DNA from: CAWCLK01 sp963796225
GTDB taxonomy: Bacteria; Actinomycetota; Nitriliruptoria; Nitriliruptorales; Nitriliruptoraceae
Direction: 5' to 3'
DNA length: 64,000 bases
Assembly (NCBI GenBank): GCA_963796225.1
Contig: CAWCLK010000038.1
Coordinates: 30,504 to 94,503, forward strand
This document shows, one piece after another, positions 8,436-19,441 of this stretch (the first letter of the stretch is position 1; every line of letters starts with the position of its first letter). The position numbers and the translations under genes are program-made. The notes under the pieces were generated by a model. It saw only the letters and a program-made list of their open reading frames with translations, did no database searches and was not told the origin of the DNA.

Positions 8436-9218
8436 TCAGCGGCCGGTGAAGTTGCCGGGGCGGCGCTCGAGGAACGACTGCACGCCCTCGGCGGCGTCCT
8501 CGCTGCCCATGATGCCGGGCAGCAGGCCGCGCAGGTGCTCGACGGCCGCCTCCATGCCCTGGTCGCGCGCGACGCGTGCGTTGTGCAGGGTGCCCTGCAC
8601 CCCGAGCGGGGCCTGGGCCGCGATCCGCTGGGCGATCTCGGTCGCGCGGTCGAGCTGGCGGCCGGGATCGACGACCTCCTGCACGAGGCCCATGCGGAAG
8701 GCCTCCGAGGACCCGAACTCCTCGGCGGTCAGCAGGAACCGCATCGCGTTGCCCCACCCGAGCTGCGTGGTGGCGCGCATCGTCGCACCGCCGAAGGGGA
8801 TGATGCCCCGGCCGATCTCGAGCTGGTTGAAGCGCACGTCGTTGGCGGCGACCACGATGTCGCTGGCCAGTGCCAGCTCGATCGAGAGGGTGAAGGCGAT
8901 GCCCTGCACCGCCATGACCACCGGCTTGGTGGCCGGGCGCCCCCAGACACCGAAGGGGTCGTACTCGCCCTGGCCGGCCAGGGCCTCGGGGCCACGTTCG
9001 GTCACGGCGGGACCGACCTCGGCGAGGTCCAGGCCGGCGGAGAAGTGGTCGCCGTGGCCGTACAGCACCCCGACGCGCAGGTCGTCGTCGGTGGACAGCT
9101 GCTCGTAGGCCGCCGCGACCTCGTCGATGACGGCCAGGTTCCAGGCGTTGCGCTTGTCGGCGCGGTCGACGCCGATGAGCAGGACGTGGCCGTCGCGGTC
9201 GACGGTGACGACGGACAT
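8436..9218 (-). CDS. Enoyl-CoA hydratase/isomerase (crotonase) family
   Basis: From the ATG at 9218 this is a 260-residue crotonase-fold protein. The oxyanion-hole motifs HFSAGLDLAEV and AVQGIAFTLSIELALASDIVVA are clear, as is the FNQLEIGRGIIPFGGA segment that carries the usual catalytic glutamate. Such enzymes hydrate or isomerise enoyl-CoA thioesters, as in beta-oxidation. An acyl-CoA oxidase-like gene lies just beyond HemW, which fits fatty-acid breakdown. Substrate length and exact reaction cannot be read from sequence. The frame is open upstream to 10106, but that is a shadow of hemW. Confidence 0.85.
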   Translation of the reverse strand: MSVVTVDRDGHVLLIGVDRADKRNAWNLAVIDEVAAAYEQLSTDDDLRVGVLYGHGDHFSAGLDLAEVGPAVTERGPEALAGQGEYDPFGVWGRPATKPVVMAVQGIAFTLSIELALASDIVVAANDVRFNQLEIGRGIIPFGGATMRATTQLGWGNAMRFLLTAEEFGSSEAFRMGLVQEVVDPGRQLDRATEIAQRIAAQAPLGVQGTLHNARVARDQGMEAAVEHLRGLLPGIMGSEDAAEGVQSFLERRPGNFTGR

Positions 9219-9277
9219 CTGCGGATCCGTGGGTCGGGGGCACGTGGGACGTGTGGGGCAGGACGGTAGCGGCGAGG

Positions 9278-10462
9278 TCAGGTCAGCAGGCGGACCGCTT
9301 CGTCGAGCAGGAACCACCCGGTCTCGGTGCACTGCAGGCGACCGCACGAGGTCGTGACCAGCCCCTTGGTCATCACGTCCTCCAGCGCCAGCGGGTCGAG
9401 GGGCGGGGCGTCGAACGGGTGCAGCCCCTCGCGCACGCGCAGGCCCAGCAGCAGGCGCTCGACCGCCCGCTCGTCGAGGTCGAGCTCCTCCTCGCCGGCC
9501 ACGGGCAGGCGTCCCGCCTGCAGCGCCTGGACGTAGCCGCGGGTCGAGCGCGTGTTCCACCAGCGTCGCCCGCGCCAGTGTCCGTGGGCCCCGACGCCGA
9601 GCGCGAGGTAGTCGCCGTGCCGCCAGTACAGCAGGTTGTGCCGGCTGCGGGCAGCCGATCCCAGCGCCCAGTTGGACACCTCGTAGTGCTCGAAGCCTCC
9701 AGCGCCGAGGACGTCGCGGGCCACGTCGAAGCGGTCGCGTTGGACGTCCTCGTCGACGTCGGCGAGCTCGCCGAGGTGCACGGCACGGCCGAAGGGGGTG
9801 TTGTCGTGGATGGTCAGCGCGTACGCGGAGACGTGGTCGACCCCGGCCGCGAGCACGCCCTCGAGCGAGGCCGCCCAGTCGGCGTCGGTCTCGCCCGGCG
9901 TGCCGTAGATGAGGTCGAGGTTGACCTGGGCGATCCCCGCGTCCCGAGCCAGGGCCACGGCGGCGACCGGGGTGTCCGCGTCGTGCCCCCGTTCCAGGGT
10001 CGTGAGCACGTGCGGGGCGAAGGACTGGGCACCCATCGACAGCCGCGTGACGCCCGCCCCGACGAGCTCGGCGAACAGCTCCGGAGAGGCGGTCTCGGGG
10101 TTGCACTCGACCGTGACCTCGGCGTCCGGCGCCAGCTCCAGTTCCGCGCGCAGGTCGTCCAGGATCGCCGCGAGGTCGCCCCGCGGCAGCAGGGTGGGTG
10201 TGCCACCGCCGACGAACACCGAGGTGACGGTGGGCCAGTCGCCCCCGCCCGGTGGACCGGCCGCCACGACCCGGGTGAGCTCGGTGCGCAACGCCGCCAC
10301 GTAGGCAGCGACCTCGTCGTCGGAGCCGGGCACCGCGGTGGCGAAGTCGCAGTAGCCGCAGCGGTGGGCGCAGAAGGGCACGTGCACGTAGACCCCGAAG
10401 CCGGCAGCGGGACCGGATTCGACGGGGTCGCGCAGCCAGCGGTCACCAGCGTTCGACATCAT
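9278..10462 (-). CDS. hemW: Radical SAM heme chaperone HemW-like
   Basis: This 394-residue radical SAM protein has the iron-sulfur motif CxxxCxxC at C31, C35 and C38 (PFCAHRCGYCDF), glycine-rich SAM-binding segments (FVGGGTPTLL) and a C-terminal HemN-like domain with the SNWALGSAARSRHNLLYW block. HemW proteins deliver heme and were long misnamed oxygen-independent coproporphyrinogen oxidases. hemW commonly lies near lepA in actinobacteria, and lepA is in this window. The initiator is one of two adjacent ATGs (10462 or 10459). True HemN activity is less likely given the CxxxCxxC spacing alone. Confidence 0.88.
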   Translation of the reverse strand: MMSNAGDRWLRDPVESGPAAGFGVYVHVPFCAHRCGYCDFATAVPGSDDEVAAYVAALRTELTRVVAAGPPGGGDWPTVTSVFVGGGTPTLLPRGDLAAILDDLRAELELAPDAEVTVECNPETASPELFAELVGAGVTRLSMGAQSFAPHVLTTLERGHDADTPVAAVALARDAGIAQVNLDLIYGTPGETDADWAASLEGVLAAGVDHVSAYALTIHDNTPFGRAVHLGELADVDEDVQRDRFDVARDVLGAGGFEHYEVSNWALGSAARSRHNLLYWRHGDYLALGVGAHGHWRGRRWWNTRSTRGYVQALQAGRLPVAGEEELDLDERAVERLLLGLRVREGLHPFDAPPLDPLALEDVMTKGLVTTSCGRLQCTETGWFLLDEAVRLLT

Positions 10463-10577
10463 GCTCGGACGGTACCGAGCCACCGACAGGCCCGAACCTG
10501 CGGCGAGTCCGTCCCGCGGGATGTCGCTGCGCCCTGCGCGGGACCCGACTGCCGCCGACGCCGAAGGACCACCCACC

Positions 10578-12518
10578 ATGTCGGACCAGACGACCGCCCC
10601 GAGCCCGGCCGAGACCCGGATCGACGTCGACCGGCTGCGTCGGCTGCTCGACGGGCCGTACCACGAGATCAAGGACGAGGTCCGGCGGCAGATCTCGGAC
10701 ACCGAGTTCCACCTGCCGAGCCCGCAGATCCCCATGGAGCAGTACCGCGAGCTGGTCCTGAAGTGGGTCCGCCAGCTCGCCTCCGCGGGGGCGACGGCCA
10801 TCGGGTTCCCGCGGGAGTTCGGTGGCGAGGGGAGCCCGGGCGGCTCGGTCGCGTCCTTCGAGATGCTGGGCCATGCGGACCTGTCGCTGCTGGTGAAGGT
10901 GGGCGTGCAGTTCGGACTGTTCGGCGGCGCGATCCTGCACCTCGGCACCCGCAAGCACCACGAGGCCTACCTGTCCGACGTCGCCTCGATGGACCTGCCG
11001 GGATGCTTCGCGATGTCCGAGGGCGGGCACGGGTCGGACGTCCAGAACCTGCAGACCACCGCGACCTACGACCACGAGGCCCGCGAGCTCGTGGTCACCA
11101 CGCCGACCGAGCACGACCACAAGGACTGGATCGGCAACGCCGCCGAGCACGGCCGCATGGCCGCCGTGTTCTGCCAGCTCGTGGTCGACGGCACCTCCCA
11201 CGGCGTGCACTGCGTCCTCGTCCCGATCCGCGACGAGAAGCTGCGCGTCCTCCCCGGCGTGCGGATCGAGGACTGCGGCCCGAAGATGGGCCTGAACGGC
11301 GTGGACAACGGACGGATCTGGTTCGACGACGTCCGGGTCCCCGTGGACAACCTCCTCGACAAGTTCGCGCAGATCACCGACGACGGCCGCTACCAGTCCC
11401 CCATCGAGGACCCGAACCGACGGTTCTTCACGATGCTCGGGACCCTGGTCCAGGGCCGCGTCAGCATCGGGGGAGCCGGACTGTCCGCCTCCAAGTCCGC
11501 GCTGACCATCGCGATCCGGTACGCCGAGCGCCGGCGGCAGTTCGGTCCCCCGGACGGCTCCTACGAGACCCCGCTCATGGAGTACCGCACGCACCAGCGT
11601 CGGCTCCTGACCCGGTTGGCCCGGACCTACGCACTGCACTTCTCCCAGCAGGAGCTGACCGACGAGTTCCACCGGGTGTTCACCACGGACGACGTCGAGG
11701 ACCACGAGCGTCGCAAGCTCGAGTCATGGGCCGCCGGCCAGAAGGCCGCCGCCACGTGGCACGCCACCGACTCCATCCAGGAGTCCCGCGAAGCCTGTGG
11801 CGGACAGGGCTACCTCGCCGAGAACCGCTTCACCGAGCTGAAGGCCGACACGGACGTCTTCGCCACGTTCGAGGGTGACAACACGGTCCTCATGCAGCTG
11901 GTCGCCAAGTCGCTGATCAGCGAGTTCCAGTCCGACTTCAACAACTTCGACCCGCTGGAGCTGGCCAGCTTCGTGAGCAGCCAGGTCCTCGAGCAGGTCG
12001 TCGAGCGCGCCAGCCTGCGCCAGCTCGTCGAACGGCTCTCCGACGTCGTGCCGGGGCGCGACGACGACGCCGGCATGTACGACACCGAGTACCACTGCGA
12101 GATGTTCCGCTGGCGCGAGGAGCACGTGCTGAGCGGGCTCATGCGGCGGATGCGCGACCGCATCCAGGACGACGACATGGGCCCCTACGACGCCTTCCTC
12201 GCCTGCCAGGACCACGTGGTCCGCGCAGCCGAGGTGCACGTCCAGCGGGTGCTGCTCGAGTGCTTCGTGCGGGGCGTCGAACGGTGCCAGGACGACGGCA
12301 CCCGCGCCGCCCTCGAGCAGCTGCTGCACCTGTACGCGCTGACCGAGATCGAGGCGGATCGTGGCTGGTTCCAGGAGCACGGTCGGCTGTCCGGCGAGCG
12401 CTCCAAGGCCGTCGTCAGCGCGGTCAACGAGCTCGTGACGGCCGTCCGCCCCGACGCGCTGGCGCTGGTCGACGCCTTCGGCATCCCCGACGAGGTCCTG
12501 GCCCCGATCGCGACCTGA
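10578..12518 (+). CDS. Acyl-CoA oxidase/dehydrogenase family flavoprotein
   Basis: A 646-residue FAD enzyme of the acyl-CoA oxidase type. Evidence is the length (ordinary acyl-CoA dehydrogenases are about 390 residues), the flavin-contact block CFAMSEGGHGSDVQNLQTTA, the RIEDCGPKMGLNGVDNGRIWF segment characteristic of oxidases, and EACGGQGYLAENR followed by DTDVFATFEGDNTVL in the C-terminal half. It should form trans-2-enoyl-CoA, passing electrons to oxygen if a true oxidase or to ETF if a dehydrogenase; sequence alone does not settle this. The ATG at 10578 is chosen because homology begins there, although the frame is open to 10461. It is divergent from hemW. Confidence 0.88.
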   Translation: MSDQTTAPSPAETRIDVDRLRRLLDGPYHEIKDEVRRQISDTEFHLPSPQIPMEQYRELVLKWVRQLASAGATAIGFPREFGGEGSPGGSVASFEMLGHADLSLLVKVGVQFGLFGGAILHLGTRKHHEAYLSDVASMDLPGCFAMSEGGHGSDVQNLQTTATYDHEARELVVTTPTEHDHKDWIGNAAEHGRMAAVFCQLVVDGTSHGVHCVLVPIRDEKLRVLPGVRIEDCGPKMGLNGVDNGRIWFDDVRVPVDNLLDKFAQITDDGRYQSPIEDPNRRFFTMLGTLVQGRVSIGGAGLSASKSALTIAIRYAERRRQFGPPDGSYETPLMEYRTHQRRLLTRLARTYALHFSQQELTDEFHRVFTTDDVEDHERRKLESWAAGQKAAATWHATDSIQESREACGGQGYLAENRFTELKADTDVFATFEGDNTVLMQLVAKSLISEFQSDFNNFDPLELASFVSSQVLEQVVERASLRQLVERLSDVVPGRDDDAGMYDTEYHCEMFRWREEHVLSGLMRRMRDRIQDDDMGPYDAFLACQDHVVRAAEVHVQRVLLECFVRGVERCQDDGTRAALEQLLHLYALTEIEADRGWFQEHGRLSGERSKAVVSAVNELVTAVRPDALALVDAFGIPDEVLAPIAT

Positions 12519-12566
12519 GGCCCCGACTCGGTAGGCTCCCCGAAACGATACTGGGGAGTATCCGGG

Positions 12567-14546
12567 ATGGGACGAGTTGCACTGGTGCTCGCGGCGGTGG
12601 CCGCGCTCCTGGCCGGGCTCGCGCCGCCGAGGGCGACCGCGGCACCGACCGAGACCGAGGGCTACGTCGAGCTGTCCGACGGCGTCGGCCTGCGGTACAC
12701 GCTGCTGCTGCCCGAGGGCGTGGACGGGCCGGTGCCGATCGTCCTGCAGTACTCGGGCTACAACCCGGGCAACGACCCCTACGACCGCAGCCTGACGACC
12801 TTCGCCCCGATGCTGCTCGAGCGCGGCATCGGCGTGATCGGGGTCTCGATCCGCGGGACCGGGTGCTCCGAGGGCACCTTCCACCCCTTCAGCGAGGACT
12901 GGGGCCGCGACGGCGCGGAGGTCGTCGACTGGATCGGCGAGCAGCCGTGGTCCACCGGCGACGTGGCGATGCTCGGCTCGTCCTACCCGGCCCTGGCGGC
13001 GTACGTGACGGCGGCCGAGCGCCCCGAGCACCTGCGGGCCATCGTGCCGGTCGTGCCCCTGGCCGACGTCTACCGCGACGTCGCCTGGCCGGGCGGCATC
13101 TTCAACGCCTCCTTCGCCTACGCCTGGACCGCGATCCAGAAGTACGGCACCGCGTTCGCCCTGCAGGAGATCGCCGAGGGCGACACCCGCTGCGCCGCCG
13201 CCATCGCCACCCAGAACGACCCCACGGACCTCACCGGGGTCGTGGGCCAGACCAACCCCTACGTCGACTCCCTGGACCGCTACACCGAGTTCCTGAACCC
13301 GCAGAAGATCGCCGCGATCGACGTGCCGGTGCTGACCCAGACGGCCTGGCAGGACGAGCAGCTCGGCTCCCGACCCACCTACGCGTGGGACCTGCTCGAC
13401 CCGGACACGACCTGGATGGTGGCCACCAACGGCACCCACGGCGGGTTCGTGCACAACCCCTGGTTCGCCGAGCTGGCCGTGGACTTCCTCGAGCACGTCC
13501 TGCGGGGCGGCGCGCCGGACGGCTTCGACGCCCCGCACGTGCAGGTGGTGCAGGAGGTCCTCGACGACCAGTCGCACACCGACATCGACGCCTACGACAC
13601 CTGGCCGGTCCCGACCGAGCCGCTGGCCCTGTACCCCGACGCCGACGGGACGCTGGGGCTCGACCCGCCCACCGAGCCCGCGGAGCTGTCCTACCCCACC
13701 CCGCTGCCCTCCCCCGGCTGGTTCGTCGAGTTCGGACTGCTGCCCACGCCGATCGCCGACGACAACTACAAGGTCCCGGTGCCCGAGGACGCCCGGGTGC
13801 GCCTGACCACGCCGCCGCTGGCCGAGGACCTCGAGCTGCTCGGGCCCGGCAGCGTCGACCTGTGGCTCGAGTCGACGCTGCCCGACACCGACCTGCAGGT
13901 CTCGCTGGTCGAGGTCCGCCCCGACGGCCAGGAGCTGTACGTCCAGCGCGGCTGGCTGCGCGCCTCCCGACGTGCCGAGGACCCCGACGCGCTCGACCGA
14001 GACCCGGCCGTTCCACCTGCACACCGAGGACGGCCGCGCAGGACCTGGTGCCCGGCGAGGTGACCCCGATGCGGGTCGAGCTGTGGCCCGTCGGGCACGT
14101 GTTCCGGGCCGGGTCGGCCCTGCGCCTGTACGTCGAGGCGCCGGTCGGGGCGACCGGGTTCCGACAGCTCGAGACCCTGCCCACCCCCGGCGTCAACACC
14201 CTCCACCTCGGCCCCGACACGCCGATGCGGGTCGTGCTGTCCCGCCTGGTCGACAGCGAGGGCGCCCCGGGCCCGATGCCGGCCTGCGACACCCTGGCCA
14301 ACCAGGCGTGCCGCCCGTCCCCCGCCGCCCCGCCCGCCGGGCGAGCTGGCCCTCGCCTCGAGCGGGAACGGTCCACGGCATCCTCGGCCGGCCACCTCCG
14401 ACCCGGATGCTGCCCCCGCCCCTGCCGACGCCCCGTCGACGCCGCTGCCCGCCACGGGCGGCGGGATGGGCGCGGCCGTGCTGGCGCTGGCGGCGTTGGG
14501 GGCGCGACGCCGCCGGCACCCCCGCCCGCCGTCGCCACGTCGCTGA
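12567..14546 (+). CDS. Secreted CocE/PepX-type serine hydrolase with LPATG wall anchor (frameshifted)
   Basis: An N-terminal signal peptide (VLAAVAALLAGLAPPRATA) precedes an X-Pro dipeptidyl-peptidase/cocaine-esterase (S15) alpha/beta hydrolase domain; the nucleophile is S139 in LGSSYP, with SIRGTGCSEG and DWIGEQPWS blocks typical of the family. The C-terminal jelly-roll domain is split by three one-base steps, near 13992 (after DPDA), 14037 (after DGR) and about 14325 (in a C-run), which cycle through all three frames and return to the first. Followed through, the protein ends with a proline/alanine linker, LPATGGG, a hydrophobic helix and a basic tail (ARRRRHPRP), stop at 14544-14546: a sortase sorting signal. 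It is probably an exported peptidase or esterase attached to the wall. Confidence 0.75.
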
Positions 14547-14560
14547 GCCCCCCACGCCAG

Positions 14561-14607
14561 TTGCTGCGGAGCTTCCAGGCAGCATGTGCGCGAAAGCTCC
14601 GCAGCAA
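14561..14607. repeat. 14-bp perfect inverted repeat, 19-nt loop
   Basis: TTGCTGCGGAGCTT at 14561-14574 is exactly complementary to 14594-14607. It lies just after the LPATG hydrolase stop and before the convergent ribonuclease. The loop is long for a terminator, and a related repeat follows 30 bp on, so a REP-like or mobile palindromic element is also possible. Confidence 0.6.
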
Positions 14608-14637
14608 CGTCGGGCAGGCGCTCTCGCCCCGTGTTCG

Positions 14638-14680
14638 TGCGGAGGTTCCGTGCAGTCACCGAGCGGAAGCTCCGCAGCAA
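14638..14680. repeat. Second, related inverted repeat
   Basis: TGCGGAGGTTCC (14638-14649) pairs with GGAAGCTCCGCA (14665-14676) with one mismatch. The right arm and the bases after it (AAGCTCCGCAGCAA, 14667-14680) are identical to the right arm of the first repeat, so the two structures are copies of one unit. Confidence 0.55.
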
Positions 14681-14714
14681 TGCGGGTGGCGGGAGGTGCG
14701 CGGGGCCGGGAGGG

Positions 14715-16824
14715 TCAGTTCGGCGTGTCGCCGAGGCGGAACACGGGGCGCCCCGTGTCGTCCAGCGTCACGTAGCGGACCTTGACGCGGGCGCCGAGCT
14801 GCCACGGGCCGGACGTGGTGGTCAGGCCGTGCTCGTCGACGGTCAGGCTGGCGCGCTCGCGGGGCGGCAGCCCCAGGGCGCGCGCGGCCTGCACGAAGCC
14901 GTTGAGCCCGAGCCGCGGCAGCCGCACCTTCAGGCCCGCCCCGACGAGCCCGGTGACCACGGCCTCCTCGGCACCGTCGAGGTAGCCACGGTCGAGCAGC
15001 AGCGACCACAGGTCCCCGCGCTCGCGGGCCTGGGCGAAGCTGAACGCCCCGGAGCGCGCGTCGAGCCACGTCGCCATCGCCGCGAGGTCCTGGGCGGTGT
15101 AGGGCGGGGTCTGGCCGGCCAGCGTGGCACGGATCTGGCGGTGGACCACCAGGTCGGCGTACCGGCGGATCGGGGAGGTGAAGTGGGTGTAGGCCGACGC
15201 GGCGAGCCCGCGGTGGTGCGCGGGGTCCGGGTCGTAGGTGGCGCGGAGGGTGGCGCCGGTGACGGCGGCGACCAGCATGTCGCGGTCGGCGTGGCGACCG
15301 TCGGCCTCCAGGCGTGCCACCTCCGCGAGCACCTGGCCGATCAGCTGGTCGGCCTCGGGCTCCTGCTCGGCCGAGCCGAGGGCGGGGAGGGAGAGCTCGA
15401 GGTGCGCGGCGGCGGCCCGGATGCGGTCCATCCGCTCGGGGTCGAGGCCGGCGTGGGCGCGGTACAGGGCAGGGATCTGGTGCTCGACCAGCCAGCCGGC
15501 CACGGACTCGTTGGCGGCGACCATGAGGCGCTCGACCAGCCGGTAGGCCTCGGCGTGCGGCTCGGCCGGCACCGCCACCAGCTTCCCGTCGACCACGGCC
15601 GGGTCGACCTCGACCGGCTCGAACAGCGACTCCATCGTGTCGCGCCCGTCGCGCTGCACACCGAGCCGACGTGCGGCCTCGCGGACCGCGATCAGCACCT
15701 GGCGGACCTGCGGGGCGGCCTGACCGGCCTGGTTGCCGACCTCGATGGGGTCACCGGCGAGCCAGTCCTCCACCGCGCCGTAGGACAGGCGCGCGTGCGA
15801 GGTGATCCAGCAGAACTCGAGGTGGACGTCGCTGACGTGGCCGTCGGGGTGCACGGCGAAGCGCACAGAGATCGCCGACCGGTCCTCGTTCGGGAGCAGC
15901 GACAGCCCGCCCTCGGCGAGTGCCGGGTCCAGCATCGGGGCGTTGTCCCCGACGGTGAAGTAGGCGGAGGTGGCCACGGTGCGGGCGTACTGGTCGGCCG
16001 GCGAGTCGATGCCCGACCCCGGCCGCCGCGTCGGCGATGTGCACGGCGACCTGGACCGGGGCGTCGTCGCCCTCCCAGGTCGCGGCGATGGCGTCGTCGA
16101 GGTCGCGCGCGGTCGGGTCGTCGATCGTGATGCTGACCTCGTCGCGGCGCTCGACGGCCTGCAGCTCGGCGCCCGGGACGTCGCCGTAGTTGTCGAGCCC
16201 GGCGGCTCCTCCGCGACCGCCGCCGGCCAGCAGGCCCACGACGCGGGTGTGGGTGGCTGCGGTCGCGACGGGGTCCAGGCCGACCGCCTGCGGCCCGCCG
16301 GGGACCAGCGCCGGGGCGGACCGGCCGAGCGCCACGACCACGGACGCGGACCTCACGGCCTGCGGCGAGCCGACGACGTGGGGACCGGCGACCAGCGCCC
16401 GCCCGATGCTGGTGCCGTCCTCGGTCTCACCGACCAGCACGACGACCTGCCGGCCGACCGACGTGGGCAGCCGCTGGGCGACGGTGTCGGCCAGGGCGAG
16501 CCAGCCGGAGCCGAGCGACGAGTCGGGTTCGAGCACCAGGCCAGCCGGACCGTGCTGGACGGTGCCCACGACCATGCGCCGCGGTCGCTCCACCAGCGTG
16601 GTGGACACCGCCGACACACCCTTGTCGTCGGCGGCGACCTCGGCGTCGACGAGGTCGTCGGCGAGCATGCCGCTGGCCACGGCCGGCGGGACGAACGCCT
16701 GGTCGTGGTCGGTGGCGTCGTCGTCCACGCGGAACGTGGCGGGCGTGAAGCCGTCGGCGGCGACGGGCGTCAGGAAGCCGAAGCCGCGGGGGTGGGGACG
16801 AAATCGGGCACGGATCGTGGTCAC
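14715..16824 (-). CDS. RNB-domain exoribonuclease, RNase R/II family (frameshifted)
   Basis: This enzyme degrades RNA 3' to 5'. The N-terminus (RARFRPHPRGFGFLTP) is a cold-shock-type OB domain. The RNB catalytic domain starts at SITIDDPTARDLDDAIA, with the conserved aspartates that bind magnesium, and continues through NEDRSAISVRF, SYTHFTSPIRRYADLVVHRQI-type residues and a short S1-like C-terminus. The frame steps +1 near 16011: the first part ends at HIADAAAGVG and the continuation IDSPADQYARTVATSAYF is in the next frame. Joined length is about 702 residues. It lies downstream of lepA on the same strand. Confidence 0.85.
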
Positions 16825-16907
16825 GGCGGGATCGCTCGGGGAGACGGGAGTGGGGGGTCAGGCGGGATGGCCACGGTACGCGTTCGTCCGGGGCCGCCTC
16901 CAGCCCG

Positions 16908-18791
<1,884 letters not shown>

Positions 18792-18889
18792 GGGGAGAGG
18801 AAGCCTCGAAGGAGTCGGGGCGCGCAGCGGGCCGGATGAGGTCGCCGCGAGCGTACCGGCCACCCCCCTGCCCCCCGCACGCACGGCCC

Positions 18890-18919
18890 TTGCCGCTCGG
18901 CGCCCGACGCCGGTACCAT
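18890..18919 (+). promoter_or_regulatory. Candidate rpsT promoter
   Basis: TTGCCG (18890-18895) and TACCAT (18914-18919) with an 18-bp spacer lie 110 bp before the rpsT start, leaving a leader in which S20 autoregulation could act. Nothing else is apparent in the 238-bp lepA-rpsT gap. Confidence 0.4.
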
Positions 18920-19029
18920 GCGCCGACCGTGCCGGCCGATGGCCGGCACTCCTGCGTGCGGCTCCCCACACCTCCCACACCACTGGTACCGAGCCCACCG
19001 ACCCCGAAGACTCCCACGAGGCTTGTCCC

Positions 19030-19290
19030 ATGGCGAACATCAAGAGCCAGATCAAGCGCAACCGCCAGAACGAGGCCGCGCACGAGCGCAACAAGGCCGT
19101 CCGGTCGCGCCTGAAGACCCGCATGAAGCACTTCCGCTCCGTCGCCGAGGCCGGCGACAAGGACGCGGCGGCCGCCGCGTACCACGAGGCCGCGCGCGAG
19201 CTGGACAAGGCCGCCACCAAGGGCGTCATCCACGCCAACAACGCGGCCAACAAGAAGTCGCGCATGGCCAAGCGGCTCGCCGCGCTGTAG
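19030..19290 (+). CDS. rpsT: 30S ribosomal protein S20
   Basis: S20 is a primary 16S rRNA-binding protein of the small subunit. The 86-residue, lysine- and alanine-rich helical sequence starts MANIKSQIKRNRQNEAAHER and ends ANKKSRMAKRLAAL, as in all bacterial S20. It is a single-gene transcript between a candidate promoter and a strong terminator. Confidence 0.98.
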   Translation: MANIKSQIKRNRQNEAAHERNKAVRSRLKTRMKHFRSVAEAGDKDAAAAAYHEAARELDKAATKGVIHANNAANKKSRMAKRLAAL

Positions 19291-19313
19291 GCGACGCGCG
19301 CACGCACGACCTC

Positions 19314-19347
19314 GTCGACGGGGCGCCCGACCGGGCGCCCCGTCGAC
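19314..19347 (+). terminator. rpsT terminator
   Basis: A perfect 15-bp stem (GTCGACGGGGCGCCC and its complement) with a 4-nt GACC loop starts 23 bp after the rpsT stop. No U-tract follows, as is usual for high-GC actinobacterial terminators. Confidence 0.75.
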
Positions 19348-19441
19348 GTGTGTCCGATCGGTGCCCGGGAGTCCGACACCTCGGCGCCCCGCCTCCCTAG
19401 GCTCGACGTCGACCTGCGGTGACGTCTGACAGTGGGAGTCC

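Noticed and set aside
8436..10106. A 556-residue fused enoyl-CoA hydratase
   Set aside because: The N-terminal 296 residues are the reverse-frame shadow of hemW; homology starts at ATG 9218.
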